Positions 11,417 to 24,300 of a stretch of DNA of 64,000 bases are shown here, in pieces. The position numbers were made by a program, and so were the translations under genes. The notes beneath the pieces were generated by a model. That model was not told the DNA's origin. It saw only the letters and a program-made list of their open reading frames with translations, and ran no database searches. The stretch's first letter is position 1. Every line of letters begins with the position of its first letter. Source of the DNA: Rhyacophila brunnea (taxonomy: Eukaryota > Arthropoda > Insecta > Trichoptera > Rhyacophilidae). The DNA lies in the NCBI GenBank assembly GCA_022495005.1, contig JAGYXB010001997.1, positions 1 to 64,000 of the forward strand. Reading direction: 5' to 3'.

Positions 11417-12079
11417 GCGCCTGACCCTTTTACTCCCTGACAATTTTGCCTAGTATAATAAATGTGAAAACTCCCAAACGTTTTTTATAAAAAAAATCAT
11501 TGGATTTTTTTAAAATATACCTATTGAATAAACTTCTTATTTCACATCACATCATAAAGAAATTTTTGTAACAATTTTTCCGGCCAAAATCATAATTAGA
11601 TTTTAGATCATTATATGTACTTACAATAATTATTAATCTGAGACACCCATAAAATATGATTTGTGATGTTATGTTAAAAGTGAGTGGCGGGGGTCCTCGT
11701 TATCCGAGGGTAATTGGTACCGAAAAATACCTCTTATAGCGAACACGCTTAAAACGGGGACCAAAATGGTAAACGGGTTTAATTGGAACATGTTTAGAAA
11801 AGAAAAAGACACCGCGAGCAAGAAAAAATAGCATTGGAGTGTGGGATTGAAAGTGTCATGATTGTGCGCTATTGCACTTGTGTTTTTATAGTTTTTTTGC
11901 ATTCTGCAAATTTGTAATTGCGCGGACTCGGATAATGGGGACCCCCTGTAATTGTTTTCAGCACCGTATGAATAATAGAAGAGATTGACAATGTCTAGTG
12001 TTTGAAACGGGCTGATAAATCTGCCCATGGGAGTTTTCACATAGGTAGATCGGACCTGTGACAGTAAAAGGGTTAAACA
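11417..12079. mobile_element. TIR element carrying a nested pogo-like insert
   Basis: The left end contains CCCTTTTACTCCCTGACA and, further in, ATGTGAAAACTCCCA; the right end carries TGGGAGTTTTCACAT and GTGACAGTAAAAGGG in inverted order. The element is about 660 bp, non-coding, and is split by the element at 11688-11948. The superfamily is not resolved. Confidence 0.55.
11688..11948. mobile_element. Nested pogo/Tigger-like MITE
   Basis: Inverted ends CGGGGGTCCTCGTTATCCGAG and CTCGGATAATGGGGACCCCCTG, the latter followed by TA, resemble the CAGGGGGTCCCCxTTATCCG TIRs of Tigger/pogo elements. It sits inside the 11417-12079 element, so it inserted later. Confidence 0.6.
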
Positions 12080-12788
12080 GGCCTCCTTTATTTATCTTAA
12101 ACTATATTTTTTTTTACATGACTGAGATGATAATATTATTATCTATTGATTTCTATTTGTATTTATACATACTTTTCTACTAAATAAAAGAATACAAGTT
12201 GATTTCATCTTTTCTTTGCTGGTTACAGTAATATTGTTTAGGTGCATTATTTGAATCTATATTGTTCTTGCTATAAATTTAACCTATTAAAAATATGGTT
12301 TGATTATTATGGCGGGTAACAAGAAAATGCATATGGGGAAGCCAAGTGATACAAGCAAGTACGAAGAGAATAATGTAAGCATGGTCGGCGGTAGCGGTCA
12401 TAGACAATATACAAAGCCCACCTACTTCTGAAAGTAATGGTATTTACATTACTTTCACAGTGGTGTCACTATAGTATGCTGAGTTTATGACAAAGAGAGA
12501 AATTGACAGTTGCATGTAAATTGTATGAATACATTATGGCCGTGAACATTTATACAAATAACAGTTGGCAGAAAAGGATGAAGACTGAATGACACGTTCT
12601 TCGTCCAACAATTCACCAACTAATAATATTGCACCCATTTTTAAATTTTTATTTGGAATACAAAGATTTCAAGACACTAGACCGAGGTTCCGATTACATT
12701 GAAATAGAAAATTTGGCATTTATTTACAAAAAATTTTCGATTACAATGATTCTGGTAGGTAATAATGAGTGTTTTCTTTACTATTTTA

Positions 12789-13460
12789 CAGTAGCGAAAG
12801 GTGGAGGTAGGCTGTTAAGATCCGCCATAAATAGTGCACATTAATCCTTACAGCGCTGACGGCACAGCTGTTGTGTCGTTAGCATGTTATTTAAATGTGG
12901 TAATTAAATGCTGCGCGGTGAAGTAGTTAAACTTCATTAGTCATACGTATTTGTTTTTATTGAACTAAGACTAGAATTTACAGATAGTGTTTGCTAGTTT
13001 TTAAAAATCAATTAAACCCTTCCTAACCAAACCATAATAGTTTTGGTATATTTTGGACGATACGACACAATTGTGCACACTTTTTTATTTATACTAATTT
13101 GCTTTCGTTGGATTACGAATACATATTACACGTATTATTGTTTGCTCGTTTTTTAAATTCATAAAGCCCTGCCTAAACTAAATTAAAATATATATAAAAT
13201 ATTATTCTGCCTATAAAATATCCAAAGTTATGTATGATATAATTGCATAATTTTAGATATTTTATAGATGGACGAGTATTTTTTTAATATCACCTATAAT
13301 GGCATAGTTTTTCGCAGGGTTTCATTGAATTTTAAAAACTAACCAACACCAACTGTCAATTAATCTTATTTCAATGAAAACAAATGTAAGTAGGACTGAC
13401 AAAGTTTAGTTTGCACTATTTATGGCAGATCTTAACAGCCTACCTCCACTTTTTGCACTG
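12789..13460. mobile_element. hAT-type long-foldback MITE, copy B
   Basis: It starts CAGTAGCGAAAGGTGGAGG and ends CACTTTTTGCACTG, flanked by a perfect 8-bp duplication CTATTTTA at 12781-12788 and 13461-13468. Relative to copies A and C it has about 90 extra bases near 12844-12930, after the first arm segment. Confidence 0.88.
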
Positions 13461-14126
13461 CTATTTTACAATAAATTATTATAGTACCATTAATTTTTGT
13501 TGATTGTTAACAATTGGATGTGTGCTCCGGTAGTTATGTGTTTCATATTATTAAGCTGTGGCTTATTTAGCCATGAAATTATAAATCTTCGGGCACCTAC
13601 ATAATAATATTTGATATCATTTTTATAATAAGGTACGTTAGTTGTGTATAATATTATACCTAATCATCATAAGATTCATCTGTTCGAACACATAGTAAAA
13701 AACTGTTGACTGTTTTATTAAAAAAAACATTTTTTTCTAACATAGATGTTCTGATACAAACATCAATGTTTCTTGTATTGAATTTATAGTACATTGTTCA
13801 CGTACAGATGTTCGTTGTCTGCTCTAGGCATTAGTATGATCATTATGCCGTATCAAGGCCTCTCCAAGCCAATATTCTTCTCAGTATTGTCGTATTCCGT
13901 GCCACACCAAACTATTTCATTAGGTTTTTAAATGTTTTATTCGTGATTTTTTCGTATTTTAAAGTTATAGCTAATTGTGTGAAATTGCACATAGAAATGT
14001 AGATGGGTACATAATTTTTTTAGATTATGAACATATTGGTGTGTGCATCATCGATCATCTTATACCAAGGGTTCTAACGAAGGTAAAAGTATATTAGTCT
14101 ATGCTAATAGTTTGGGTGGCATTCAG

Positions 14127-14215
14127 GTAAAGCCGCATTTAGACCAAGCAAGCGAGTGTTTGTTCGCTGGAGTGGGGGAAGAACGAACATTCGCTCGCTT
14201 GGTCTAAATAAGGAA
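14127..14215. repeat. Palindromic MITE, TAAAGCCGCATT family, copy 1
   Basis: The arms TTTAGACCAAGCAAGCGAGTG and CGCTCGCTTGGTCTAAA form a near-perfect hairpin. A related larger copy lies at 29682-29838. The TAAAGCCGC start also matches the TIR of the Harbinger relic at 44665-45519. Confidence 0.6.
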
Positions 14216-15172
14216 AATCGCAAGTATGGCAGAGTAGCCAACTAAAAGACTTAGATGAAGCAGAGGACTGTGAGATGTAATAAAAAGTATCACGTTCCAA
14301 ATTGGTCGTGATTCCCAGCAATCAGCAAGAAAATAAAATTTTATGAAGATTTTATTTCATAGATTTTTTTTTTAACTACTTGGTCGCAAAATGCTTGAAA
14401 TAATGGACATTGGTTTGTTTGACTCAAATTAGGCTTACGAGAATTGGAAAGCTTCCCATCTGGTCTGCTGTGAACAATAATTGTAAAGTGTGTCTATTCC
14501 ATTTTCTTTATTCTTATAAAAAGTAATCTTTTTGTACACTTGAGTAATTTACACGTATTTATAGTAAAAAAAAGTCGCCTGTGGTGCAAGTTTATTTGAT
14601 ATTCGTCAACATTTATGAAAACTGGTGAGACAATACATATTTTTTAGTGTTCCATTATTGTTTAGCAGTAGTAAAAAGTACTACCTAGTCTGGTTAATAT
14701 TAACTTTTATGTTGATAGTCCACTGTTTTTGTCGAATATTTTTCTAAAAACAGGCTGTCCTGTGTTGCTAAGCATTAAACTTCTATCACATTTTTAATAT
14801 TTCTATGAATCTTGTACAAAACCTATCTATTATTACTGATTTCAACATTTTTTTCAAATTTCTTGTCTATTGAATATTGGAGAATAATAATTTCAAGTAG
14901 AAAACTTTTCTTGTCGATGGTTGTTTAACCTATCAAAATTTTTGACATAAGCGAAGCACAACCTGCAATAATATCAAGAAACCGAAACTCTTATCTTACT
15001 TAGACTATTATTTATCAATATGGGTGTTTAATATACTTTAGAGCCGCGAAGAAATACAATTTATTGCAAACATGTGAAAGCTATGCTTTCATATGTATAC
15101 ATAATACACTTTATTATAACACAGATAATCTAAAACGGTTTCGATAAGAATTATTATTTCATTTTCTTCAAC

Positions 15173-15395
15173 ATGACGTCTACATTAGTGCAGCAATTTG
15201 TTGCTGGTCTGAAATCTAGAAATGCTGACACGCGAAGCAAAACCGCTAGAGAGTTATATTTATATGTGAAAACTGAACTGCGTGAAGTGCCGCAAGATGA
15301 AATCAATCAGTTCCTCGACGACTTCAATCATCACATATTTGAAATGGTTTCCGCCAATGACTCCAACGAAAAAAAGGGTGGTGTGCTTGCGATCG
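15173..15395 (+). CDS. mTOR: TOR exon 1 (N-terminal HEAT repeats)
   Basis: The ATG lies in the context TTCAACATGAC. The exon encodes residues 1-75, including [15 protein letters not shown] and the conserved GGVLAI before the donor GTTTGTA. The frame runs on into the intron to a stop at 15484, which is not part of the protein. Confidence 0.9.
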
Positions 15396-18300
15396 GTTTG
15401 TATATTCTAAATATAATAACATTACGAATTCACCTGTCAATGTTGTGTAAACATGCCAAAGGGATGATATTAGCTTGCACATAAATGATTATGATTAGAG
15501 ACCTTATACGAAAACATCAATAAAGTCTGTAGCCAGCGACATATCGCCAATTATAATTCATTAGTATACATTGTGTTTATCTGATATTATTTGTCATGTT
15601 CAACAACATGAAACTGTGTAGGATTTATTTGGAATAAAACTCAGTATCAAAATCAATTCATAATATTGTTTAGAACAGATCTTATTAAATGTCTTAATGT
15701 GTATTGGTGGCACAGTAGCTCACAGTAAGAAGCAAATTAGGATAATATTTATGTATATAGTCAATAATAAAAAATTCTCTTTATTCTTATTTTTGGACAG
15801 TAAATCGGATTAGCCGGAATTCCTTATTTTCCAGTGCGTAAGGTACTGGCTTCTTATCTGGGGGATTTGGGTTTGATTCCCTGTATGCAATGTCGCAATA
15901 CATTAATTATATGATTTTTTAAAGTTTGGGTGTTTATATGAACGTTTCACTTCTAAACTGTGTCTTTACACTACTGTCATTGGGTGTCATGGCCTGTTAT
16001 ATAGTGACATATTATATATATTTTATAAAATTAATCAAAAAATATATCTTTTCAGTCAAGGTAAACAATGAAATTATTTCATTTTAAATGCTTGCAATAT
16101 TAAGTAATTAAAATTTGTATTATCTTATGCCGTAATAAGGGTCTATAATGCCATTAATTTATCTGTATAATTGATGGGTGAGCCACGGGTCGATACATTC
16201 TAAAAACTAACCAATCAAAACTTGTAACTAAACAGAATCTGTATATAATGTAAGAATGACATAGTCAATAATATGGCATCGTTGTATTTGCTCCATTTTT
16301 GTCTGCTCTACAGATAAATTTGTGACTATAATAATATTCATTGCTAAATAAATAAAAGTTGAAGGAAAAGTTCTTCTATAGAGATGGCACCTATAAATTA
16401 GAGAGTGAAGAAAAAAAAGGACCCCTGTTATATTAAATTACATACATCATCATAACGTATGATTAACAATGTTGAACCAAATGGTAATTTGCTTTGAATG
16501 ATAAGTAAGTAGCATCTTTTGATCAATCCAATCACTACATACATCACTATGAAATCACAGATACAACTTGACGGGTGTAGAATTTAAATATTAAAATGCT
16601 TTTTTAGTAAACTAAAGAAAGTAATAACATAAATTAATAAAAGTACTTAATATAACTTTGCAATAAACTGAAAAAGAATATTAATTTTGTTTCGCGTTCC
16701 AAATAATAATCTAATAGTTTACCCTGCATGGCCTGTCTGCACATATGTCAAATAATCTAATCGTACTTGCGTGATTCCACTATGACAATATTTGAACAAA
16801 TTATGACAATTACTACTGGCACGTGGCACATCGCGAGCCGAATACTACAAGGTTCTAAGTGTTCGTCCTTGAAAAAACAAACCCAACAATGAAGTAGTAT
16901 TCTAAGCTGCCTCATTGTTACTTTTGTTTCTCCAAGGACAAACACTTAGAACCTTGTAATTCTCCACTCGCGACATGTCAAAATAAGTGCGGGACAAAAA
17001 AAAAACCAATCACGATATAACTGATTCACACTCGCCATTGTCGCAATGAAAGAATTGTTGGTAATTTACTGATAATGTAATAACCCTTCTTTCAATTTAT
17101 CAATTTTTTTTAGTCTGCCTCATCAGCGGAGATTGTGACACGACCAAAACCAGAATATCACGTTTTGCGAGTTATTTGCGAAATTTATTCCCATCTTCCG
17201 ATGTTGGAGTCATGGAGCTCGCTGCCAAGACCGTGGGCCGCCTCGCTACAATCACGGGAGCAAAAAGAGCGGAGTATGTAGAATTCGAGGTGAAAAGAGC
17301 TTTTGAGTGGCTGTCTAGCGAACGTAACGAAGGAAAAAGGCATTCGGCTGTCCTCATTTTAAGAGAGCTGGCGGTCGCGATGCCAACATACTTTCACCAA
17401 CAAGTCTCTGGCTTTTTTGAACATATCTTCACGGCTATGAAAGACCCTAAAGCTGTAATCAGAGAAGCCGGTAGCAAAGCACTACAAGCCGGGCTTGTAG
17501 TTACCGCACAACGTGAGACTGTAAAACAAGTCCATTTGCCGACTTGGTACAAAGTATGTTATGCTGAAGCCGCTCTTTGTTTAGACGATCAACCGATCAA
17601 AGAGAAAGGTGTCACTCGAGATGACAGAATCCACGGAGGTCTTTTGATATTAAATGAGCTTCTTAGATGTTCTCATGCAGTATGGGAGCGAAAGTATACC
17701 AATCTAATGCAAACGTTGGACACACATCAGGAAGTCAGTCTTACTGAGGACATTATATCCATGATGCCACGCCTACGTAGTCCTTTGAGTACACGAGGCA
17801 GCTATACAGACATTGCGGGTGCTACGGCGGCTATTGGGTCCCAGCCGGCTATTGTCTATGAATCTGCAGTCTGTAGACAGCTGATTCTAGATAAATATGA
17901 CACTATTTGTGCAGGTATGACTATGAAATACTTTTCAATTGGAATTGACAACACTTTTCTAAATGTGTAGATAGGATATATTTCATTTTATTGAAAGAAA
18001 ACCTTCTCTGCTAGACAGATCTTAAATATACTGAAGTATAGGTGAAAAATAGGAATAATGGCCTAACATTAGCAGCAAGTCATTTTGATAACTTCTCACT
18101 ATTATTATCCCTGCATCATGAGTAACACAGTTTACAATTACTTGATTCCATATGCATCCAGGCATCAGGGGCTCCCATTGACGTCTAATTGCAACATTTT
18201 GTATTTGCCATGATATAATATATTTTTTATGATGGCTTAATATTCTTTTTTTATTTAGTAAATTTTAATTTGTTTATTGAAGTGCATCTAATTTTACTGA

Positions 18301-21300
18301 TCTTGATATTTAAAACTTTCAGATATCATGGGACACCGGCTGTCACGGTCCCAACATGTCCAACAGATCTTACTTATAATAATTCCTCGCCTGGCAGCTA
18401 TCAACAAGGAACAGTTCATTGCGAAGCATTTAAAGTCGTCTATTAATTACCTTCTGTCCACTCTCAAGGGGAGAGACCGCGATAGAAATATGGCCTTCAC
18501 TACGATAGGACTGATCGCAATCGCTGTCGAAAAAGACATCAGACAGTATCTGACACGTATCATGGACGTCATCAAAATAGCACTGCCCTCTAATGATACC
18601 CCGAGTAAGAGGCGAATCGGAATGGACCCGGCGGTGTTTGTGTGCATTTCTTTGCTAGGAAATGCAGTGAAGGAAATGATATCTCACGATATTAAAGAAA
18701 TACTCGACCTGATGATGGCGACGGGATTAAGTCCCGCTTTGACAATATGCTTAAGAGAACTGGCTCAAAACGTTCCATCCGTTAAGAATGATATCTCAAC
18801 ATGTCTATTGAAAATGCTGTCACTGCTTCTGATGAATAAGCTGCTGGTTCACCCCGGTATGCCTAAAACCTTGGAACAGCAGATGGGTTCTCTCTCCGTG
18901 TTGTCTGAAAACCACGATGTCTCGAGTCTCGTTTTAGCACTTAGAACTTTGGGTTCGTTCGACTTTGAAGGGCACAGTTTGCTTCCGTTCGTGCGGCGTT
19001 GCGCAAACCACTTTCTGCAGAGTGAACAGCAAGAGATCAGACTGGAGGCTGTCCGAACCTGCAGTAGGCTGCTTTCTCTCGCTATACAGTCGCACCGGAT
19101 AGAGCAGTCTCACACAGTGACATGCACCGTGGCCGACGTTCTCGGGAAACTTCTAGTCGTTGGAATAACGGATACGGATTGCGACGTTCGATACTGGGTT
19201 CTAGCTTCCCTAGATGAGACATTCGATTCCCATCTGGCTCAGATAGAAAATCTCAGTTCCCTCTTCATAGCCATGAACGACGAAGTTCTGGAGATAAGAG
19301 AGTTGGCAATATGCACCATAGGCAGGCTAAGCACAGTAAATCCTGCATATGTGATGCCGAGTCTCCGCAAGACTCTCATCCAGTTTCTCACGGAGCTGGA
19401 ACATTCTGGCATGAGCAGAAACAAGGAGCAGTCCGCTCGTATGCTCGACCATTTGATCGTGAATGCTCCCCGGCTCATTCGGCCCTACATGGAACCCATC
19501 CTGAATGTTCTGGTGCCCAAGCTCAAGGAGGCCGATTCCAATCCGGGCGTCGTGCTGAGCGTGCTTCGGGCGATCGGGGACCTGGCCGAAGTGAACGGCG
19601 ACGGAACGGGATTGCACAAGTGGATGCCTGAACTGTTGTCTATTCTGCTGGACTTGCTGGCCGACGCCAGCGCTCCTGAAAAGAGAAGCGTGGCGCTGTG
19701 GGCTTTCGGTCAACTAATCAGCGCGACTGGTCAAGTCGTCACACCTTATGCTCAATTTCCCAACCTGATGGACGTCTTGATAAACTTTTTGAAGACAGAG
19801 CAACAGCCCATCATCCGGCGGGAGACTATAAGAGTACTGGGACTATTGGGAGCGCTGGATCCGTACAAGCATAAAATCAGCAGAGGCATGATTGACGGTC
19901 AAGTGGACTCCAATCTCCTGTCCCTCGCTGACAGTAAGACGGACGAGAGCAACTTCGACATGAACACCAGCGAGATGCTAGTCAATATGTCCTCCACGAT
20001 GTTGGAGGAGTACTATCATGCCATCGCCATATCCACATTGATGCGCATCATCCGAGACCCGACTCTCTCCCAGCACCACACTAGCGTGGTCCAAGCCGTC
20101 ACATTCATCTTTCAATCGCTTGGAATAAAATGCGTCCCGTACATAGCTCAAGTTATGCCTAGTTTATTGCACGTGGTCAGAATGGCGGACATAACTTTGC
20201 GTGACTTTTTATTCACGCAATTGGCAAAGCTGATCGAAATTGTCAAGCAGCACATTCGGAATTATCTGGATAAAATATTTGAACTTATAAAAGAGTTCTG
20301 GACACCGCAGAGTCCTCTCCAAACTACATTGATTCTCTTGGTAGAACATATCGCCATTGCTCTCGGGGCGGAGTTCAAGATTTACCTACCCCAGCTGATT
20401 CCGCAAATCTTAAGAGTGCTCTCTCACGACTCCAGCAAAGAACGGGCCGTCACCGTCAAGTTGCTGCTGGCCTTGCAAAAATTCGGCGATAACTTGGATG
20501 ATTATCTCCACTTAGTTCTGCCCCCGATTGTGAGACTCTTCGATTCCAAAGACTGCCCCCTGTCTGTGTGCAAAGTGGCAATGGAGACTGTAGACCATCT
20601 AGCCGATAGCCTTGATTTTACCGATCTCACATCGAAGATTATCCATCCTTTGGTAAGGAGTTTAGAGACTTGTCCCGAACTGAGGGCAACTGCCATGGAC
20701 ACGCTGTGCGCCCTAGTTGTGCAGCTCGGGAGAAAGTTTAATCATTTCATCCCTCTGGTTCAGAAGGTCATTAATAAACATCGGATTCCCTGTCAGAAGT
20801 ATGAAACTCTGGTCTCGAAATTGCAATCTACCACTACATTGGCGATGGATGAAGATTTTCTACTGACAAAACACTGGTCGACGAGGCATAATAACCAAGA
20901 AGTAAGTATTCAATTGTTTATCTGTAACATTTATGGTTTTATATTTTTCTAAGATTTCATCTGATAGGTAGTGTTTCAAAGGCTTTAGTTTCTGAGGTGT
21001 AAGCTTATATAGGTTTTTATATCGCGCAGGTAACTAACCTAATGACTTTATAACAAGAAATCGAAATATAAGATAGTGTATCTGACAAGACCTGAGCAAA
21101 ACTGGCACATGAGTGTGACAGAAGGTTTTTGGACGCTTTGAAGTAAGTAATCCTGATTTGAGTAATGGAAAATTTGGAGTAAAACAGATGCCCTCTGCCC
21201 TTTATGAATGAAATTTAGGTTCACTTATTATTACTTAGATTCAATAAGACAGTAGGCATCTCGTCGCTATAGGATTTGTTTCCCGAATAGACCAAATGTC

Positions 21301-24300
21301 AATTTTACAGGAGACGAAAAACAAATTTCATTGTCGTATATTTTAATATCAGTAGATGTATCAATCATTCTTTCTATACTGTATGATTGCAACATTATCT
21401 AAGAATAGATTCCAAGAATAATATACTGGTATAAATCATTAAATGCACAGAAAATGCGTTTTATTTACAAGTACACACTGTGGATATTCGGGAAATTTTT
21501 AGCGCTCTCTCAGAATAATGGATATTCGAGACAAAACATGGACGTTCGGGATTTAAGACCGTAGCGTATTGCTGCACGGCCCACAGATTACTGAGTGGTC
21601 AAAAAGTACGCGCCTCAAATGTTATATTTATTTACACGATATTTGTTAATAATTACCTCTACTATTTAAATACTTAATGATCGTAATTACCCAAGTTCGT
21701 ATATAATAATAACATGCTGCAATCGCTTTTTCGGTTTTTTTCGGATTAAGTAATAAAATAGTTTTAAGTAATTAACTATTTCTTTATTGAACGAATAATT
21801 CACAAGATTTAAGAATGTACCATTCTAATAATTGAACATACTTACATATTTTTTTTAAATCACTTCTGAGAAAATATATTATAAGGTATCTACTACTTCA
21901 ATTACTAACCGACGACACGGTCATTTCTCCAATATTTTATGATGGTACTTACTCGTACTTGCTAACAATTTTATATTAATACTTTTTCGAAAAAAAAAAA
22001 ACTATTTATATATATCTGTATATTATTATATCTATATATTTTTATAATTGACAATTAAACTTATTACAAACCACCAAATAAATATTATATATTTACTATT
22101 GTAAGGAATAACAACACAAAATAATAGCATGTATAAATTAATTACCATTGGCTGCTAATATTAGGTAGGTACCAATATCCTAAGTATATAATATCCACCA
22201 AATAAATAGTTATTAACATACATATTAAATTAAATTAACTATCAGCGCATTCAAAAATAAATAATAGCATCGCCTTTATTTTCATAGAAATACCTAGATT
22301 AAAAGTAAAATAAAGACAAAAAATGTTTGATTAATAATAATTTGAAATAATAATTATTTTTTACGTCATAGTAGTTGCCGGTCATACTGTAGAATTCATA
22401 TAACCGTTGGGATTTTTTGTCATTTATCAAAACAAAATGCAGTTATTTAGGTTAAAATATTCACTTCCACAACTCTACTCTAAGTTCAGGGCGAACTGGT
22501 GATGTATCAGCAATAAATGATCTCTTCAAATTTGATGAATTCACTATTAAAACAATAGTAACGTTAAAAACAATATCAATAAGACGAAATTTGAAAGAAG
22601 TCTCCGGACTGCCGAAAAATATAAAAATGGGCGTGATTGTTTTAGAGCTAGACAGCGTGAATGTGGGAGCGAGATGCACGGCGTGAGCGCGGTTTGATTG
22701 GCTAAAGTCATATTCGGGAAATAAACACTCAGCCAGAGATATATTTCGACCGAAATTAACTTGGATATTCAGGTACGAATAGTTGGACATTCGGGAGAAC
22801 ACCACGGAGTAATTGTAACTTAACATGGCGTATTCGGGTTTTTTAAAAAAATATCTCTGTTCCTAGATAAAAATATAATGTTTTTATAAATGATTTCGGT
22901 AGAGTTCGATAAAAGAAATTGAACTACATTAAAATGTCGATTTCGACAAAAATGGATATTCGGGAAACAAATCCTATAGCGACGATCTGTTGACGGAATT
23001 TAAAAACATCCTCAGTTATCGTAGGAATTATGATATGTTTCCACAAAGAAAATACCTTGGCATGAAGCTTAGTGGTCATAGCCCTCACCTGTTAAGCAAA
23101 AGAGATGTTTTTATCTGGTCCGGTTTTATACGGTCCAAGGTTAGATTTTTGCTTATATTCATGAAATTTTTCCCAATTACAGTCGATCCCCCTTTCACGT
23201 TTCATTTTAGAACATTTTATTCCCGGTTTTAGGTTTTTACTTCTCGCAGTTCATGTCTGAAATATTCAAAATACATTTAAAAAACACATTTTATTCAATG
23301 ATGCATGGCAATCATTGATGTGAAATTCAGACACATGCGTACGTTTCTTATTTATAGACATGTCTGCAGTGCCCAGGACTAAGATTACACAATGTGATTG
23401 ATTTTTGGGTTGTTTCTTTTTTACACTTATTTAAATAATATCTCGGTAAAGAAAAATATTGTCGGCTCAAGACAAAAGGAACATTCTCGAAAAAGAGTGA
23501 AATAACACATTGTTCCAAACCAATTTGTATGATTATTTAATATAACTAAATTTAGTTTTAATAAAATATTTGTATAAACTTATATTTTTAATTCACGGTA
23601 AATTTTTTTCAGACCGCTCTGACTTCGAGTGACACGACAACGATAAAAAAATTGCAAGTGAACGCTTTCAATCTCCGACTGGCATGGACGGCAACGCGGC
23701 GAGTTTCGAAGGAAGACTGGCTCGAGTGGCTTAGAAACTTGAGCATCGGACTTCTCAAGGAATCTCAAAGTCCCGCCCTCAGGTACTTGTTCCATCGTTT
23801 TATTTATACGTAATAGAATCGTTCACCCCTCTCTTGATGTCATCATTGTGAACAATACATGAGTATCTGACGATATGCTGACTTCCGGCTTCACAATAGT
23901 ATATTTATCATACTTATATAAATAGTAGTAAATGTCTCTCATTTTCTATTTTTTCATATGCATCATGAATTTCCCTAGACTGGGGTCGCTTTAGACTAAA
24001 ATATGCTGATAATTGTACAAAAATAATTTTCTAAATGATAATATTTCACATACCGTTTTATGCACAGGTCCTGCCTGGCTCTAGCTCAAAACTACTCACA
24101 ACTGCTGAGGGATCTGTTCAACGCCGCGTTCGTCTCCTGCTGGACGGAGCTGTCTGAGGCGATGCAAGCGGAGCTGGTGGAGGCGTTGCAGCAAGCTCTC
24201 ATGGTGCCTGACCTCCCGGAGATCACACAGACCATACTGAATCTGGCCGAGTTCATGGAGCACTGCGATCGCGGCCCATTGCCCATCCCACCTCAGCTGC

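Larger units (their letters stand above)
8970..15172. other. Intergenic region between the Ly6-like gene and TOR
   Basis: It holds a possible orphan terminal exon, a pogo-like MITE, a nested pair of TIR elements, a hAT foldback MITE and a small palindrome, listed separately. The rest is AT-rich with no supported exon. The TOR promoter must lie near 15000-15172, but I see no TATA or other decisive motif. Confidence 0.65.
20902..23612 (+). other. TOR intron 3, mostly one transposon
   Basis: About 1.7 kb of this 2.7-kb intron is the TIR element 21261-22986, followed by a dispersed repeat at 23255-23535 that recurs in UBE4B intron 5. No further exon is seen. Confidence 0.75.

Noticed and set aside
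22461..22826. 121-codon minus-strand frame in the 21-kb TIR element
   Set aside because: No transposase motif or any recognised domain; it overlaps the subterminal repeats and may be chance.
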